Shown here in pieces: positions 7,313 through 17,175 of a stretch of DNA of 56,440 nucleotides. The DNA comes from Woeseiaceae bacterium (GTDB lineage Bacteria > Pseudomonadota > Gammaproteobacteria > Steroidobacterales > Woeseiaceae), in contig JASJCH010000023.1 of assembly GCA_030066075.1 (NCBI GenBank), forward strand, positions 1 through 56,440. Reading direction: 5' to 3'. Position 1 is the first letter of the stretch. Every line of letters begins with the position of its first letter. The position numbers and the translations under genes were made by a program. Below the pieces are notes generated by a model. It saw only the letters and a list, made by a program, of their open reading frames with translations, was not told the DNA's origin and made no database searches.

Positions 7313-8248
7313 ATGACCAATGAATTCGCAGCTTTGCTCGCCGCCGGCAGGCCTGCCGTGATCGACGGCGGGCTGTCAACGCAGTGCGAAGCCATGGGCC
7401 ACAATATCGACGGTGAGCTTTGGTCGGCGCAGTTGCTGCAATCGAACCCCCGGGCCCTCGTCGATGCGACGCGTGCTTACCTCGATGCAGGCGCGCGCAT
7501 CGTCGCGACGGCGAGCTACCAGGCGAGCAGGAAGGGCTTGATGGCGGCCGGCCACACGGGCGAGCAGGCGGATCAACTGATCCTGGATTCGGTGAGCCTG
7601 GCTCGCCGGGCATGCGACGAATACCTGGCCGACAACCCCGACGCCGAACCTGCGCTAGTGGCGGCCAGCATCGGTCCGTACGGCGCTGTCGTCCATGACG
7701 GGTCCGAGTACACCGGCGCTTACGATATCAGTGATGAGGATCTGCGAGCCTTTCACGAAGAGAGGCTCGCGCTGCTCGACACGAGCGATGCCGACCTGTT
7801 CGCCTGCGAGACCATCCCGTCCGGCCGCGAGGCAGAAATACTCGCTGACCTGCTCGGCCGCGTGTCGAAACCGGCGTGGGTCAGCTTCTCCTGCCTCGAC
7901 GGCAGCCATCTCGTGGACGGGACGCCGCTTGCGACCGCCGCAGGCCACTTCACAGCGCGTGACGGCGTGATGGCCCTCGGCGTTAATTGCGTGCCGCCCG
8001 AGATCGTACTGGCGGCGATAGAAACCCTGAGAGAAACGGCCCCTGGCAAGGCGATAGTCGTCTATCCGAACTCCGGCGAGACATATCGGTCCGAGGACAA
8101 CAGCTGGCACGGCACGAGCACGCCGCTGCAGTGCGAGCAGGCCGCGGCGGAGTGGGTCGCGGCGGGCGCCAGCCTGGTCGGCGGCTGCTGTCGGATCGGA
8201 CCGGAGCAGATCGCCGCGATGTCACAGTCAGTCAACAACTCGGGCTAG
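7313..8248 (+). CDS. mmuM: Homocysteine S-methyltransferase family protein (MmuM-like)
   Basis: 311 residues, the usual size of MmuM. The enzyme moves a methyl group from S-methylmethionine (or S-adenosylmethionine) to homocysteine, giving methionine, in the cytoplasm. The three zinc cysteines are present: C226 in LGVNCVPP and C292/C293 in VGGCCRIGP. The N-terminal barrel strand VIDGGLSTQCEAMGH has the family's DGG(L/M)(A/S)TxLE-type pattern. The start is the ATG at 7313, just 17 nt from the divergent lipoprotein gene, so at least one of the two promoters must lie within coding sequence. The 5'-nucleotidase gene follows after 10 nt and is probably cotranscribed. Confidence 0.85.
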   Translation: MTNEFAALLAAGRPAVIDGGLSTQCEAMGHNIDGELWSAQLLQSNPRALVDATRAYLDAGARIVATASYQASRKGLMAAGHTGEQADQLILDSVSLARRACDEYLADNPDAEPALVAASIGPYGAVVHDGSEYTGAYDISDEDLRAFHEERLALLDTSDADLFACETIPSGREAEILADLLGRVSKPAWVSFSCLDGSHLVDGTPLATAAGHFTARDGVMALGVNCVPPEIVLAAIETLRETAPGKAIVVYPNSGETYRSEDNSWHGTSTPLQCEQAAAEWVAAGASLVGGCCRIGPEQIAAMSQSVNNSG

Positions 8249-8258
8249 AATACCGACC

Positions 8259-9929
8259 ATGCGTAACCTCCTCTTATTATTCTTACTGCTTGCCGCCGGA
8301 TGCGCGCAGGTAGAAACGCAGCCCGATGTCGTCGTCATCACGGTCATCGGCACCAACGATGTCCACGGCGAGCTGGTCGAGCAATCCGGGCGGGGCGGCC
8401 TGACCACGTTCTCGGGGTACGTAAACGCCGTTCGCAAGGCACGCGCCGACGACGGCGGCGTGCTTCTCGTCGATGCCGGTGACATGTGGCAGGGCACGCT
8501 GGAGTCCAATCTCAACGAGGGTTACTCCGTCGTGGAGGCCTACAACGCGCTGGGTTACGCGGCGGCGGCCATCGGCAATCACGAATTCGATTTCGGCCCC
8601 CTCGGCCCGAAGTCGATCCCCGATGGCGACGGCGACGATCCGCAGGGCGCCCTGCGGGCGCGGGCGAGCAAAGCCAACTTCCCTTTACTGGGGGCGAACC
8701 TGATCGACGCGTCGACCGGGGAAATGGTCGAGTGGGACAACGTGCAGGCGTCCGCTGTGGTGCAGCGCGCCGGCGTACTCATCGGCGTGATCGGCGTGTT
8801 GACCGAGGCGACGCCGGCGACCACGATCGCGGCCAACGTGCGCGGGCTGGAAATTGCGCCGCTGGCCGAGACGATCGAGCAACAGGCGCAAACGCTGCGG
8901 CTGGCGGGCGCCTCGCTCATCGTCGTCGTGGCGCACGCGGGCAGCCGCTGCACGGAATTCGATGACCCTTACGACACTTCTTCTTGCCGTATGGACGGCG
9001 AGATCATGCGGGTGGCGCAGGCTTTGCCGCCCGGTCTCGTCGATCACATCGTGGCGGGCCACGAGCACCAGGGAATCGCCCATGACGTCAACGGTATCGC
9101 GGTCACGGCCGCCTATTCCAACACCCGGGCGTTCAGCCGGGTCGATTTCACCATCGATCGCACCAGCGGCGAGATAATCGATCGCCGTATCTTCCCCCCG
9201 CAGCCGATTGTCGCCGGGGGGAACTACGAAGGGCGTGACGTGGTGCCGGATGAGCAGGTGGTCGCGATCGCCGGGCTCGCACAGGATATGGCGGCGAGGC
9301 GCCGGGCCGAGTCGCTGGGCGTGGACATGGAAGAGCCCATGTTGCACCGGACGCGACCCGAATCACCGCTCGGTAACCTCTTCACCGACGCGATGCTGCA
9401 GATGAACGACGCCGACATCGCGATACACAATGTCTGGGGCGGCATCCGCGCCGAATTGCCCGAGGGCGAGCTGACTTACGGTGACGTGTACCGGGTGTTC
9501 CCCTTCGATAATCGCGTGTCGATCATCGAACTGACGGGCGAGCAGTTGCGCTCGATTGTCGCAATCCAGGCGCACAACCGCAGGCGTGCGGCCGGCTTCT
9601 CGGGCATGCGCGTTTACGTAAGCTGTGACGCGAACGATATGCAGGTCAGCATGCTGCGGCCCGATGGCAGCGAAATCGCGGACGAGGACGTGCTGCGCGT
9701 TGTAGCTAACGATTTCCTGCTGCTTGGCGGCGACAGTATTCTGACGCCCGTGACTCCCGAGGAGGGCTTCCAGATTCCGAACGGCACGCCGCTGGTCCGC
9801 GAGACGCTGGTCGCGTGGTTTCGGGCCAACCCCGGTGAAATGGATCCGGACGACTTCGTCGATCCCGACGCGCTGCGTTGGAACCTGCCGACCGATCTGC
9901 CAGCCGACTGCCAGCTCTCAGGAGGCTGA
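8259..9929 (+). CDS. Lipoprotein 5'-nucleotidase / bifunctional metallophosphatase (UshA-like)
   Basis: 556 residues. Signal peptide with lipobox LAAGC (C15), so outer-surface or periplasmic. The metallophosphatase half shows TNDVHG (32-37), DAGDMWQG, GNHEFDFG, then VVVAHAG and AGHEHQ, the full dinuclear-metal set. The C-terminal half (from about residue 350) is the 5'-nucleotidase substrate domain, with SPLGNLFTDAML and VFPFDNRV. Members hydrolyse nucleotides or UDP-sugars in the periplasm to salvage nucleosides and phosphate. Its end overlaps the convergent gene's stop by 12 bp. Confidence 0.88.
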   Translation: MRNLLLLFLLLAAGCAQVETQPDVVVITVIGTNDVHGELVEQSGRGGLTTFSGYVNAVRKARADDGGVLLVDAGDMWQGTLESNLNEGYSVVEAYNALGYAAAAIGNHEFDFGPLGPKSIPDGDGDDPQGALRARASKANFPLLGANLIDASTGEMVEWDNVQASAVVQRAGVLIGVIGVLTEATPATTIAANVRGLEIAPLAETIEQQAQTLRLAGASLIVVVAHAGSRCTEFDDPYDTSSCRMDGEIMRVAQALPPGLVDHIVAGHEHQGIAHDVNGIAVTAAYSNTRAFSRVDFTIDRTSGEIIDRRIFPPQPIVAGGNYEGRDVVPDEQVVAIAGLAQDMAARRRAESLGVDMEEPMLHRTRPESPLGNLFTDAMLQMNDADIAIHNVWGGIRAELPEGELTYGDVYRVFPFDNRVSIIELTGEQLRSIVAIQAHNRRRAAGFSGMRVYVSCDANDMQVSMLRPDGSEIADEDVLRVVANDFLLLGGDSILTPVTPEEGFQIPNGTPLVRETLVAWFRANPGEMDPDDFVDPDALRWNLPTDLPADCQLSGG

Positions 9930-11519
9930 GCGCAGTATTGCGTGCGCGGCGTTGTAGCCGGGCGCTCCCGTGACGCCGCCGCCAGGGTGAGTCCCCGCAC
10001 CGCACAGGTACAGGCCGCGAACCGGCGTCTCGTAATGCGCCCAGCGCGGCAGCGGCCGCATGAAGAACATCTGCTGCAGCGAGATGTCGCCGTGGAAGAT
10101 ATTGCCCTCCGTGATGCCGAAGCGCGCCTCGAGGTCCGGCGGTGAGAACACGCGCCGGGCGACCACGGAGCCCGGGACATTCGGCGCGAACTGCCCGATC
10201 AGTTCGGTGACGCGGTCGCCGAGTTCCTCGCGCCGGTCGTCCCAGCTCCCGTCGCGCAGCTCATAGGGCAGGTACTGCACAAAGCAGGTCAGCATATGCC
10301 GGCCGTCGGGCGCCAGCGTGTCGTCGACATTCGATGCCAGCACACAGTCGACCCACAAACGCTCGGGCAGTTCGCCACGCTGCGAGGCGTTGTAGTTGTC
10401 CTCGGCTTCCTGCAACGTCGGGATCAAGGTGAACAGCGACCGCTGCGGCTTCGTACGCTCGGACGGCATGCCGTTGACCTTCGGCTCTTCGGAGAGCACG
10501 AAGTTGACCTTGCCGGCGGGTCCGTCCATGCGAATAGCGGCGACATCGCGCAGGAAATCGTCCGGCAGGTCCGATTCTTCGAGCAGCGTCAGGAACGTGC
10601 GCTTCGGGTCCGCGTTCGAGACGACGAGCCGCGCCTCGATCTCAAGACCCGACTCGAGGGTCACGCCGGTCGCCCGGCCGTTAACGACGTTGACGCGGTG
10701 CACTGTTTCACCGGTACGCACCTCGACACCCAGGTCTTCACAGGCGCCGCGCAGGGCATTGCTGATGGCGCCCATGCCGCCGATGACGTGGCCCTGCCAG
10801 GCCTGCTGGTCGGCATCGCCGCCGCTCAGCAGGTGAAACAGCAGACCCATGGCCGTCCCGGGCTGGTAGGGGCCACCGTGCTTGCCATAGAGGCTGTTCG
10901 ACAGGATCAGCCGCTTGAGTTTGTCGGACCGGAAGCGCTGGTCCAGGAACTCACCGAGCGAGCCGGTCAGGAACCGGGTCATCGCGGCGATCTCGTCGCC
11001 GCTGATGCCGCGGAACCGGCGGTACATGCGCCAGCTCTCGGCGAGTCGGGCGAGTCCCGTCGCATGCAGATCCGGCGGAGCCTCGAGGAAGAAGGGTTGC
11101 AGGTAGGCCGCGAGACGCATGAGCTCGGACTCGGTCGCGAAGAACGTGTCGATATCTTCCGATGCGCAGTGGCCCAACTCCGATCGCATGCGGTCTTCAT
11201 CCGACCACCAGCCGACGACCGTGCCGTCGTCGAAAGCCGCCTGTACGCCCGGATCGCAGGCGACCATGCGCAAACCGTACGATCCGAGCTTGAGATCGCG
11301 TATGATCGTCGGCCGCAACATGCTGGCAATGTACGACGCCGTCGAGACGCGACAGCTGGGCGCGAGTTCGGGATCGACCTCCTCGGTGACGGCGCAGCCG
11401 CCGACGATGTCGCGGCGTTCGATAACGAGTACACGTTTTCCCGAACGGGCGAGGTAGGCGGCGGCAGTCAGGCCGTTGTGGCCGGCCCCGATGATGACGA
11501 CGTCGTACGACATGAGCAT
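9918..11519 (-). CDS. Phytoene desaturase-like FAD-dependent oxidoreductase (PYROXD2/CrtI-like)
   Basis: 533 residues. N-terminal dinucleotide fold VVIIGAGHNGLTAAAYLARSG with VIERRDIVGGCAV, and the C-terminal FAD-capping motif GLYLCGAGTHPGGGVTG. Both are hallmarks of the carotenoid-desaturase/isomerase superfamily, and the GHNGL variant is typical of the widespread PYROXD2-like branch rather than true carotenoid enzymes. No other carotenoid gene is nearby. Two starts are possible (ATG at 11519 or 11513); neither has a strong Shine-Dalgarno, and the second gives the more typical MSYDVVIIGAG beginning. It is divergent from the gene at 11559. Confidence 0.82.
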   Translation of the reverse strand: MLMSYDVVIIGAGHNGLTAAAYLARSGKRVLVIERRDIVGGCAVTEEVDPELAPSCRVSTASYIASMLRPTIIRDLKLGSYGLRMVACDPGVQAAFDDGTVVGWWSDEDRMRSELGHCASEDIDTFFATESELMRLAAYLQPFFLEAPPDLHATGLARLAESWRMYRRFRGISGDEIAAMTRFLTGSLGEFLDQRFRSDKLKRLILSNSLYGKHGGPYQPGTAMGLLFHLLSGGDADQQAWQGHVIGGMGAISNALRGACEDLGVEVRTGETVHRVNVVNGRATGVTLESGLEIEARLVVSNADPKRTFLTLLEESDLPDDFLRDVAAIRMDGPAGKVNFVLSEEPKVNGMPSERTKPQRSLFTLIPTLQEAEDNYNASQRGELPERLWVDCVLASNVDDTLAPDGRHMLTCFVQYLPYELRDGSWDDRREELGDRVTELIGQFAPNVPGSVVARRVFSPPDLEARFGITEGNIFHGDISLQQMFFMRPLPRWAHYETPVRGLYLCGAGTHPGGGVTGAPGYNAAHAILRSAS

Positions 11520-11558
11520 GCAAGAATACTGGAACGCAGGAACAAGGACTAACGCGGA

Positions 11559-12497
11559 ATGACGGAGCGGCTACCCAAGCTCGTGGCCACCTCGGTGGTG
11601 CGCGGCGCCCAGCAGGGCGATAGCCACGGCGGCATTTTCACGATCGACTTCGCGAACCAGGAGTCGCTGCAGCACGTCGACTGGAACACCGGCGAAATCG
11701 ACTTTGAGGGCAGGGGCGCCGACCGTGGTCTGCGCGGCATCGCGTTCGACGGCGACGATATCTACGTGGCTGCCAGTGACGAGCTGTTTTGCTACGACCG
11801 CGACTTCCGCATCACGGCCTCATGGCGCAACCCGTACCTCAAGCATTGCCACGAAATCGCGCGCATGGACCGCACCATCTTCCTGACCTCGACCGGATTC
11901 GACAGCCTGCTGGCTTTCGATCTCGACAGCCGCCAGTTCACGTGGGGCATGCAGGTCGCGCGAGCCCTCGGCGGCTGGGCTGGTACCGTTTTCGACCCGC
12001 GCTCCGACAAAGGGCCGGGCCCGATCAACAACTTTCACATCAACATGGTGTTCGTCGACGGCAGCGGCGTTTACGTCAGCGGCTTGCGGACGAAGGCCAT
12101 GCTGCACATGAACAGCAAGTTCGAGCTCAACGAGGTCTGCAACATCCCGGTGGGTTCGCACAATGCGCAGCCCTGGCGCGACGGGGTGCTGGTCAACGAC
12201 ACCGAAAGCGACGCAGTGCGCTATTCCGGTCGCGATGGGACCAACAAGGCGTTTCGGGTGATTACCTATCCTGAAGACGAGATCCAGTTCGCCGGCATCG
12301 ACGATTCCAAGGTGGCGCGCCAGGGCTTCGGACGCGGGCTGTGCGCCATCAGCGACCAGCTCGTGGCCGCCGGTTCGTCGCCGTCGACAGTGACCATCTA
12401 TGACGTCGACAATGCGACCGTGGTCGCGCGCGCGACGCTCACCATGGATATCCGCAACGCAATTCACGGGCTCGAGGTCTGGCCCTACGAGGACTAG
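11559..12497 (+). CDS. Beta-propeller-like protein of unknown function
   Basis: 312 residues without signal peptide. Repeating strands such as GLRGIAFDGDDIYVAAS, RTIFLTSTGFDSLLAFDL and GVYVSGLRTKAMLHM suggest a five- to seven-bladed propeller of the kind found in TIGR03032-like or strictosidine-synthase-like proteins. A histidine-containing stretch (NNFHINMVFVDG) and SHNAQPWRDG could be metal or substrate sites. I cannot assign a reaction. It ends just before a strong bidirectional hairpin terminator. Confidence 0.6.
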   Translation: MTERLPKLVATSVVRGAQQGDSHGGIFTIDFANQESLQHVDWNTGEIDFEGRGADRGLRGIAFDGDDIYVAASDELFCYDRDFRITASWRNPYLKHCHEIARMDRTIFLTSTGFDSLLAFDLDSRQFTWGMQVARALGGWAGTVFDPRSDKGPGPINNFHINMVFVDGSGVYVSGLRTKAMLHMNSKFELNEVCNIPVGSHNAQPWRDGVLVNDTESDAVRYSGRDGTNKAFRVITYPEDEIQFAGIDDSKVARQGFGRGLCAISDQLVAAGSSPSTVTIYDVDNATVVARATLTMDIRNAIHGLEVWPYED

Positions 12498-12504
12498 CCA
12501 AAGA

Positions 12505-12540
12505 AAAAGGGGTCAGAGCCCCAGGGCTCTGACCCCTTTT
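12505..12540. terminator. Perfect 17-bp hairpin, bidirectional intrinsic terminator, REP-like sequence
   Basis: The arms 12505-12521 and 12524-12540 are exact reverse complements (left arm AAAAGGGGTCAGAGCCC). The A-run on one side and T-run on the other give a U-tract in both directions. It sits between convergent genes ending at 12497 and 12560, the right place for a shared terminator. The GGGGTCAGAGCCC core recalls short dispersed palindromes in environmental proteobacteria (recollection, not a search). Confidence 0.85.
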
Positions 12541-12559
12541 CGGGTCTTGCTGTTTCGGC

Positions 12560-15088
12560 CTAGTCGCCCCAGAACTTGACGAAGCGCACGCCGTACTCGC
12601 GCGGCCGGATAACCGACGTGCGCTGGCGGCCGAAGAACGGCTCGAAGTCGCTCACATCGTGGTAGAGCTGGCCACGTTCGTCGGTGAGGTTGTTGATGAA
12701 GACATTGGCCTCCCATGAGGAACCCTGGAGTCCGAACCGGACGCTGGCCCAGTTGTAGGCCTCCTGCTTGATCTGCGGCGTCGGACCGTCTTCGAAAGCC
12801 TGGACCTGGTTCAGCGAACTGCCGGTGTGGCTGAACTGGAACTGGAAGAAGCCCTCGTTCGATCCGGCGACACTCATCGGCCAGTTGTACTGTGCCATGA
12901 GAGAGCCCTTGAAGTCGGGCGCGAACGGCAGCTTGGAGCCGTCGCCGACATTGTCCAGCCCGGGAACGTCGTCGTTGAGTTCCGACGTCAGGAACGTCGT
13001 GTTGATCTGCAGCTTGAACTGGTCGTTCGGCATCGCGTCGATCGTGAACTCGAAACCGTCGGAACTCGCGCTGCCCGCATTGAGCACGCCCTTCTGCCAC
13101 GGCTGGCCGCACGGGGGCGTCGGGTCGATGGCGCAGGGGATGTTCGACGGGTCTACGACCTCTAGCTGGTAGTCGTCCCAGTCCTGGAAGAAAGCAACCG
13201 CGGTGACGTTGACGCGACCACCGGCGAAGCTGCCCTTCATGCCGACTTCGTAGTTCTCGAGGAAGTCGGCGCTGAAGGCCTCCGGCAACCTGGGGGCGCC
13301 GCGGTTGCGGTTGGTGCCGCCCGGTCGGAAGCCTTCGGAATACAGGGCATAGAACATCAGGTCGTCGTTCGGCGTGTACTGGAACGACAGCTTGACCGCG
13401 ACGTCGTCGTCGCTGGAATCAGGCCGTGTGAAGCCGAGATCGTCGGGGTTATCACTGTCGAGCGGGTTGCAGGGGGCATCGCTGAAGATACAACCGTGCT
13501 TGGCTGCAGCATCCCCGTTCAGCATCTTGCCCGCTGGCGTCAGGCGGCCCGCCGGCAGTTCTACGAAATACGTCTTGGTCTGGTCGACGTCGAACCAGCG
13601 CGCGCCACCCGTGAATGACCACTGGTCGTTGATCTGGAAGGTCGCCTCGCCGAACACGGCAATCGTCTCCCAGTCGGTATCATCGGCCGAGAACCACCAG
13701 GCGTCCGAGGGAACTGGCGAAACGTTCCAGTACGCATCCCAGTGGTAGAAACCCTGGGAGTCCGAGTAACCGCCCGCATCGGTGGTGTAGGTCGTGAAGT
13801 CCCACTCCTCGGTGCGGTCTTCCCAGAACGCGCCCGCTACCCAGTCGACCCGGTCACCCACGTAGGAGAAGCGGAACTCCTGCGTGAGGTTGGTGTTCTC
13901 CTGGTCGTTGGTCAGGAAACCAATCGGGTCGTTGTAAGCGTAGGAGGCGCCGGCCGGCTGGAAGCAGTAGGCATTGTAAGTGGCGGTGGCGTAGTAGCAG
14001 AACGAACCGAAGTACGCCGCGTACTCGGTGGTGTCCTGTATGTACTTGGTGTCGCGTGTGAAGTAGGCGGTCGCCGACGTGAAGCTCAGGTTGTCGGTGA
14101 TGTTGCCTTCGATCGTCAGGGCGTACTGCGTCCAGTCGTCGTCGAACGAATCGGGGTAGAACGCGATCAGCTCCAGGTCCCCAACTGTCGGATCGTAGGT
14201 GTTCTCGGCATCTGCCTCGACGGACTGGTATGCGAGGCCGAGCGTGGCGCTCCAGTCTTCGTTGATGAACCACTTCGCGGACACGCGGCCGCCTGTAACG
14301 GTGGTTTCGTTCCAGTCGTCCTTGACGGCGTTGGCATTCGACTGCGGGCCGCCGACCGCGCAGCGGAAGCCGGAGTCACAACTGGCCGTCGTGCCCTCGA
14401 CATTGTCGATGAAGCCGCCCTCGGTCGCGGTAAAGCCGACCAGGCGAACGGCGAAGGAATCCTCGGCAAGCGGGATGTTGACCATGCCCGAGATATCGAA
14501 ACTGTTGTCGCCTTCCGACATGCCCTTGATCGTGGCGTCGGCAAAGGCCTCGAAACGCGACGGGTCGGGCTTGTTGGTGACGATACGTAGCGTGCCCGAC
14601 TGCGAGCTGGAACCGTACAGCGTGCCCTGCGGCCCGGAGAGAACTTCGACGCGCTCGATGTCGACGAGGCGCGGATCGACCGCGGCGCTCTGGGTGATGG
14701 GCTGCTCGTCCAGGTAAACGGCGGAACTTTGGCCGACGATGAAGGTGTCGGGGGCGTCGGCGATGCCGCGAATAAACACCTTGCCCTGGCCGGTCGTGTT
14801 GCCGAAATAGGTCAGCGTCGGGGTGAGCTTGGTGTAGCTCTCCATGTCCGTCAGGCCCTGGTTGCGAATTGCAGCCGTGTCAAAGGCCTGGATGCTGCCG
14901 GCGAGGTCCATGATGCTGATCTCGCCGCGTTTGGTAGCGGTAACCGTGATTTCCTCGATGCCGCCTTCGTCCTGGGCCAGTGCAGCGCCCGGGCCGGCGC
15001 CGACAGCTGCCGCTACAGCTGCGCCGATCGTGGTCTTGTAGTTGATTCCCGTAAATGTAGCGGGATCGGTGTCTCTCTCTTTTGGCAT
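12560..15088 (-). CDS. TonB-dependent receptor
   Basis: 842 residues. An N-terminal region ends in a signal-peptidase-like site (GAALAQDEGG), followed by a TonB box EEITVTATKR and a plug domain with YLDEQPI and RVEVLSGPQGTLYGSSSQSGTLRIVT, then a long beta-barrel rich in alternating aromatic residues. The receptor imports a large or scarce substrate across the outer membrane using TonB energy. It ends in VKFWGD rather than a terminal aromatic residue. The barrel contains Cys-bearing loops (SGFRCAVGG, FCYYATATYNAYCFQP). A GGGGGAG ribosome-binding site precedes the ATG. It is the last gene of a leftward run starting at 19366; its partners suggest import of a modified peptide- or amine-like compound (inference). 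Confidence 0.92.
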   Translation of the reverse strand: MPKERDTDPATFTGINYKTTIGAAVAAAVGAGPGAALAQDEGGIEEITVTATKRGEISIMDLAGSIQAFDTAAIRNQGLTDMESYTKLTPTLTYFGNTTGQGKVFIRGIADAPDTFIVGQSSAVYLDEQPITQSAAVDPRLVDIERVEVLSGPQGTLYGSSSQSGTLRIVTNKPDPSRFEAFADATIKGMSEGDNSFDISGMVNIPLAEDSFAVRLVGFTATEGGFIDNVEGTTASCDSGFRCAVGGPQSNANAVKDDWNETTVTGGRVSAKWFINEDWSATLGLAYQSVEADAENTYDPTVGDLELIAFYPDSFDDDWTQYALTIEGNITDNLSFTSATAYFTRDTKYIQDTTEYAAYFGSFCYYATATYNAYCFQPAGASYAYNDPIGFLTNDQENTNLTQEFRFSYVGDRVDWVAGAFWEDRTEEWDFTTYTTDAGGYSDSQGFYHWDAYWNVSPVPSDAWWFSADDTDWETIAVFGEATFQINDQWSFTGGARWFDVDQTKTYFVELPAGRLTPAGKMLNGDAAAKHGCIFSDAPCNPLDSDNPDDLGFTRPDSSDDDVAVKLSFQYTPNDDLMFYALYSEGFRPGGTNRNRGAPRLPEAFSADFLENYEVGMKGSFAGGRVNVTAVAFFQDWDDYQLEVVDPSNIPCAIDPTPPCGQPWQKGVLNAGSASSDGFEFTIDAMPNDQFKLQINTTFLTSELNDDVPGLDNVGDGSKLPFAPDFKGSLMAQYNWPMSVAGSNEGFFQFQFSHTGSSLNQVQAFEDGPTPQIKQEAYNWASVRFGLQGSSWEANVFINNLTDERGQLYHDVSDFEPFFGRQRTSVIRPREYGVRFVKFWGD

Positions 15089-15155
15089 TTGTCTCCCCCA
15101 CAGGATACGTACTTACCCCTATGTCTCTCGACTATAGAGGATGGTCGGATCTCGA

Positions 15156-17138
15156 TCAACGCAAAATGGCGGGCTGCTGATCCTCGGGAAGCTTGCGCAG
15201 CAAAGGCTCCAGGACCTCGATGAGCGGCGCCAGTTGCGCCTCGAAACGGCGCCACGAATTGACGGACTTCGAGTAGATAGGCTGGCGGACCTGTTCCGAG
15301 CTGGCCGTGATGACGGCGCGGTCGGTTTCGTAGAATCTGAGCACCCGGTCTTCCCACGGCAGACCGCAATGCTCGACCAAACGACGGGTCTGTGCTTTCT
15401 GGTCCGCGACCATGGCCTCGTAGTGCACGTCGAGGACCATATCCGGAACGACTTCGTGCCAGTAGTCCATCATCCGCTGGTACTCGAGGTAGTACTCGCC
15501 GAGTTCGACCAGGTCGTAGGTAAACGACTGGCCGCTGTAGAAGAGCTGCTTGTAACAGCCCATGCAGCTGTCCAGCGGGTGGCGGCGCGCGTTGACGACC
15601 TTCGCGTTCGGCAGGATCGCCGCGATGAGCCCGATGCTGGCGAAGTTGTTCGGCAACTTGTCGGTGAAGCGGGGCGCGCCCTTGCGATAGCGAGCGGTTG
15701 ACTCGAGGTACTGCCGGCCGAGTTCGGCAAGGTCTTTACCATAATGCGGCAAGGACTGCGGGTAGCCTTTTCCATCGCGCTGCTGCTGGTTGATGGTCTT
15801 GATCACGCGCGGCAGCTCCGGCAGCTCGAGCGTGCCGTCGACCGCGCTGTGACTGGCGAGAATCTGCTCGATCAGCGTCGAGCCCGAGCGCGGCAGTCCC
15901 ACGATGAAGATAGGGTCGTCGTCGGGGCAGCCGTGGTCACGATTGGCGGCGAGAAACTCCGGCGTGATCGTCTCGATAATCTGGTCGTGCACCATCTCGG
16001 TCTGCACCGGGTCGTAACTCTCGTGCGGCCGGCGCAGCTGGTTGCCCTGGTCATATCGCGCAAACGCCCGGCCGTATGCTTCCCGGTCCTCGTAGGCCTT
16101 GCCCAGCGAATAATTGAAGTTGACCCGGGTTTCGTCGGTCAGCGACTCGTCGTCGACATGCCTTTCCATAGTGGCGATCTCATCATCGCTGAAGCGAAAG
16201 GTCTTGAGGTTGGCCAGCGCCCAGTAGGCTTCGCCAAACTCCGGGTGACGCGTGATGCAATCGCGGTAGGTGTCGATCGATTCGTCCTGCCGGCCGATTG
16301 TCTTCAGGGCGTGACCCATGCCGGCCAGGCTCGGCCCGTGGTTCGGCTGTTTATCCAGCGCGGTCTTGAAAGCCTCTACCGCTTCCTCGAAGTCGCCCCG
16401 CTTGGTGTACAGGTTGCCGAGCAGGGAATACGGGTGCGGCAGTTCCGGCTTCAGCCGAACAGTCTCCCGCAGCATTTCTTCGCACTCGTCGAACTCCTCG
16501 ACTTCCAGCAAGGCCCGCGCGAGGTCGAGGCGCGCGCCATAGAACTCGGGCGCGAGATTGACGGCGTTGCGCAGCATGCGCGCCGCGAGCCGCGGTTTGC
16601 CGGTATCGCGGGCCAGGGTGCCGAGCATGCGCGTGGCGTTCACGTTGCGCGGATCGCGCCGCAGTATCTCGCGACAGATAATCTCGGCCTTGCCGTGCTC
16701 GCCGTCGTTCTGGTGTTGCATCGCCATCACGAGTTCGCGTCGCTCCGGGTCGAGTTCCAGCGACTCGTCGAGCGCCGCCTCGGCTTGCTCGCGTTTGCCC
16801 AGGGTCTTGTAGGCCATCGCGAGATCGCGGTGCGCGGCCGGGTTGTCCGGCGTCAGCTCGATGACGCGCTTGTAGCACCGAATCGCCTCGTCGCCCTTGC
16901 CCTGGGCGATCAGCGCGTTGCCGAGCTCGCGCACGGCCTTCGGAATCTCCGGTCGCCGCGATATGACGTCACGCAGCTCCTTCTCCGCCGCGGCGAACTC
17001 GTTCTGGCGAACGAGTACGGTCCCCAACAGGACGCGAATCTTGTCGTCGCGCGGTTGTTCTTCCAGCGCATCGCGGCACAGGTCTGCCGCCATCTCGAAC
17101 TCGCTGCTGCGCAGGTAGTTCAGCGCCAGGTTGAACAT
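15156..17138 (-). CDS. TPR-repeat sulfotransferase
   Basis: 660 residues. Residues 1 to about 330 are tandem tetratricopeptide repeats (for example AVRELGNALIAQGKGDEAIR, PYSLLGNLYTKRGDFEEAVE). From about residue 400 comes a sulfotransferase domain with the PAPS 5'-phosphosulfate loop VGLPRSGSTLIEQILASH near residue 415 and the 3'-phosphate region VVNARRHPLDSCMGCYKQLF. No signal peptide, so cytoplasmic. Such proteins are common beside TonB-dependent receptors in gamma- and alphaproteobacteria, but the sulfate acceptor is generally unknown. The start is the ATG at 17138, 37 nt after the stop of the oxygenase gene; GAGGAG lies directly against the ATG and is too close to be an ideal ribosome-binding site, so the start is somewhat uncertain. 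Confidence 0.88.
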   Translation of the reverse strand: MFNLALNYLRSSEFEMAADLCRDALEEQPRDDKIRVLLGTVLVRQNEFAAAEKELRDVISRRPEIPKAVRELGNALIAQGKGDEAIRCYKRVIELTPDNPAAHRDLAMAYKTLGKREQAEAALDESLELDPERRELVMAMQHQNDGEHGKAEIICREILRRDPRNVNATRMLGTLARDTGKPRLAARMLRNAVNLAPEFYGARLDLARALLEVEEFDECEEMLRETVRLKPELPHPYSLLGNLYTKRGDFEEAVEAFKTALDKQPNHGPSLAGMGHALKTIGRQDESIDTYRDCITRHPEFGEAYWALANLKTFRFSDDEIATMERHVDDESLTDETRVNFNYSLGKAYEDREAYGRAFARYDQGNQLRRPHESYDPVQTEMVHDQIIETITPEFLAANRDHGCPDDDPIFIVGLPRSGSTLIEQILASHSAVDGTLELPELPRVIKTINQQQRDGKGYPQSLPHYGKDLAELGRQYLESTARYRKGAPRFTDKLPNNFASIGLIAAILPNAKVVNARRHPLDSCMGCYKQLFYSGQSFTYDLVELGEYYLEYQRMMDYWHEVVPDMVLDVHYEAMVADQKAQTRRLVEHCGLPWEDRVLRFYETDRAVITASSEQVRQPIYSKSVNSWRRFEAQLAPLIEVLEPLLRKLPEDQQPAILR

Positions 17139-17175
17139 CTCCTCGTGTGAGTAGGCCTTGTTGATCTTGCTGTCC

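Noticed and set aside
10296-11552. Rightward open frame (418 codons) opposite the phytoene-desaturase-like gene
   Set aside because: Antisense shadow in GC-rich DNA; the leftward frame has full FAD motifs.
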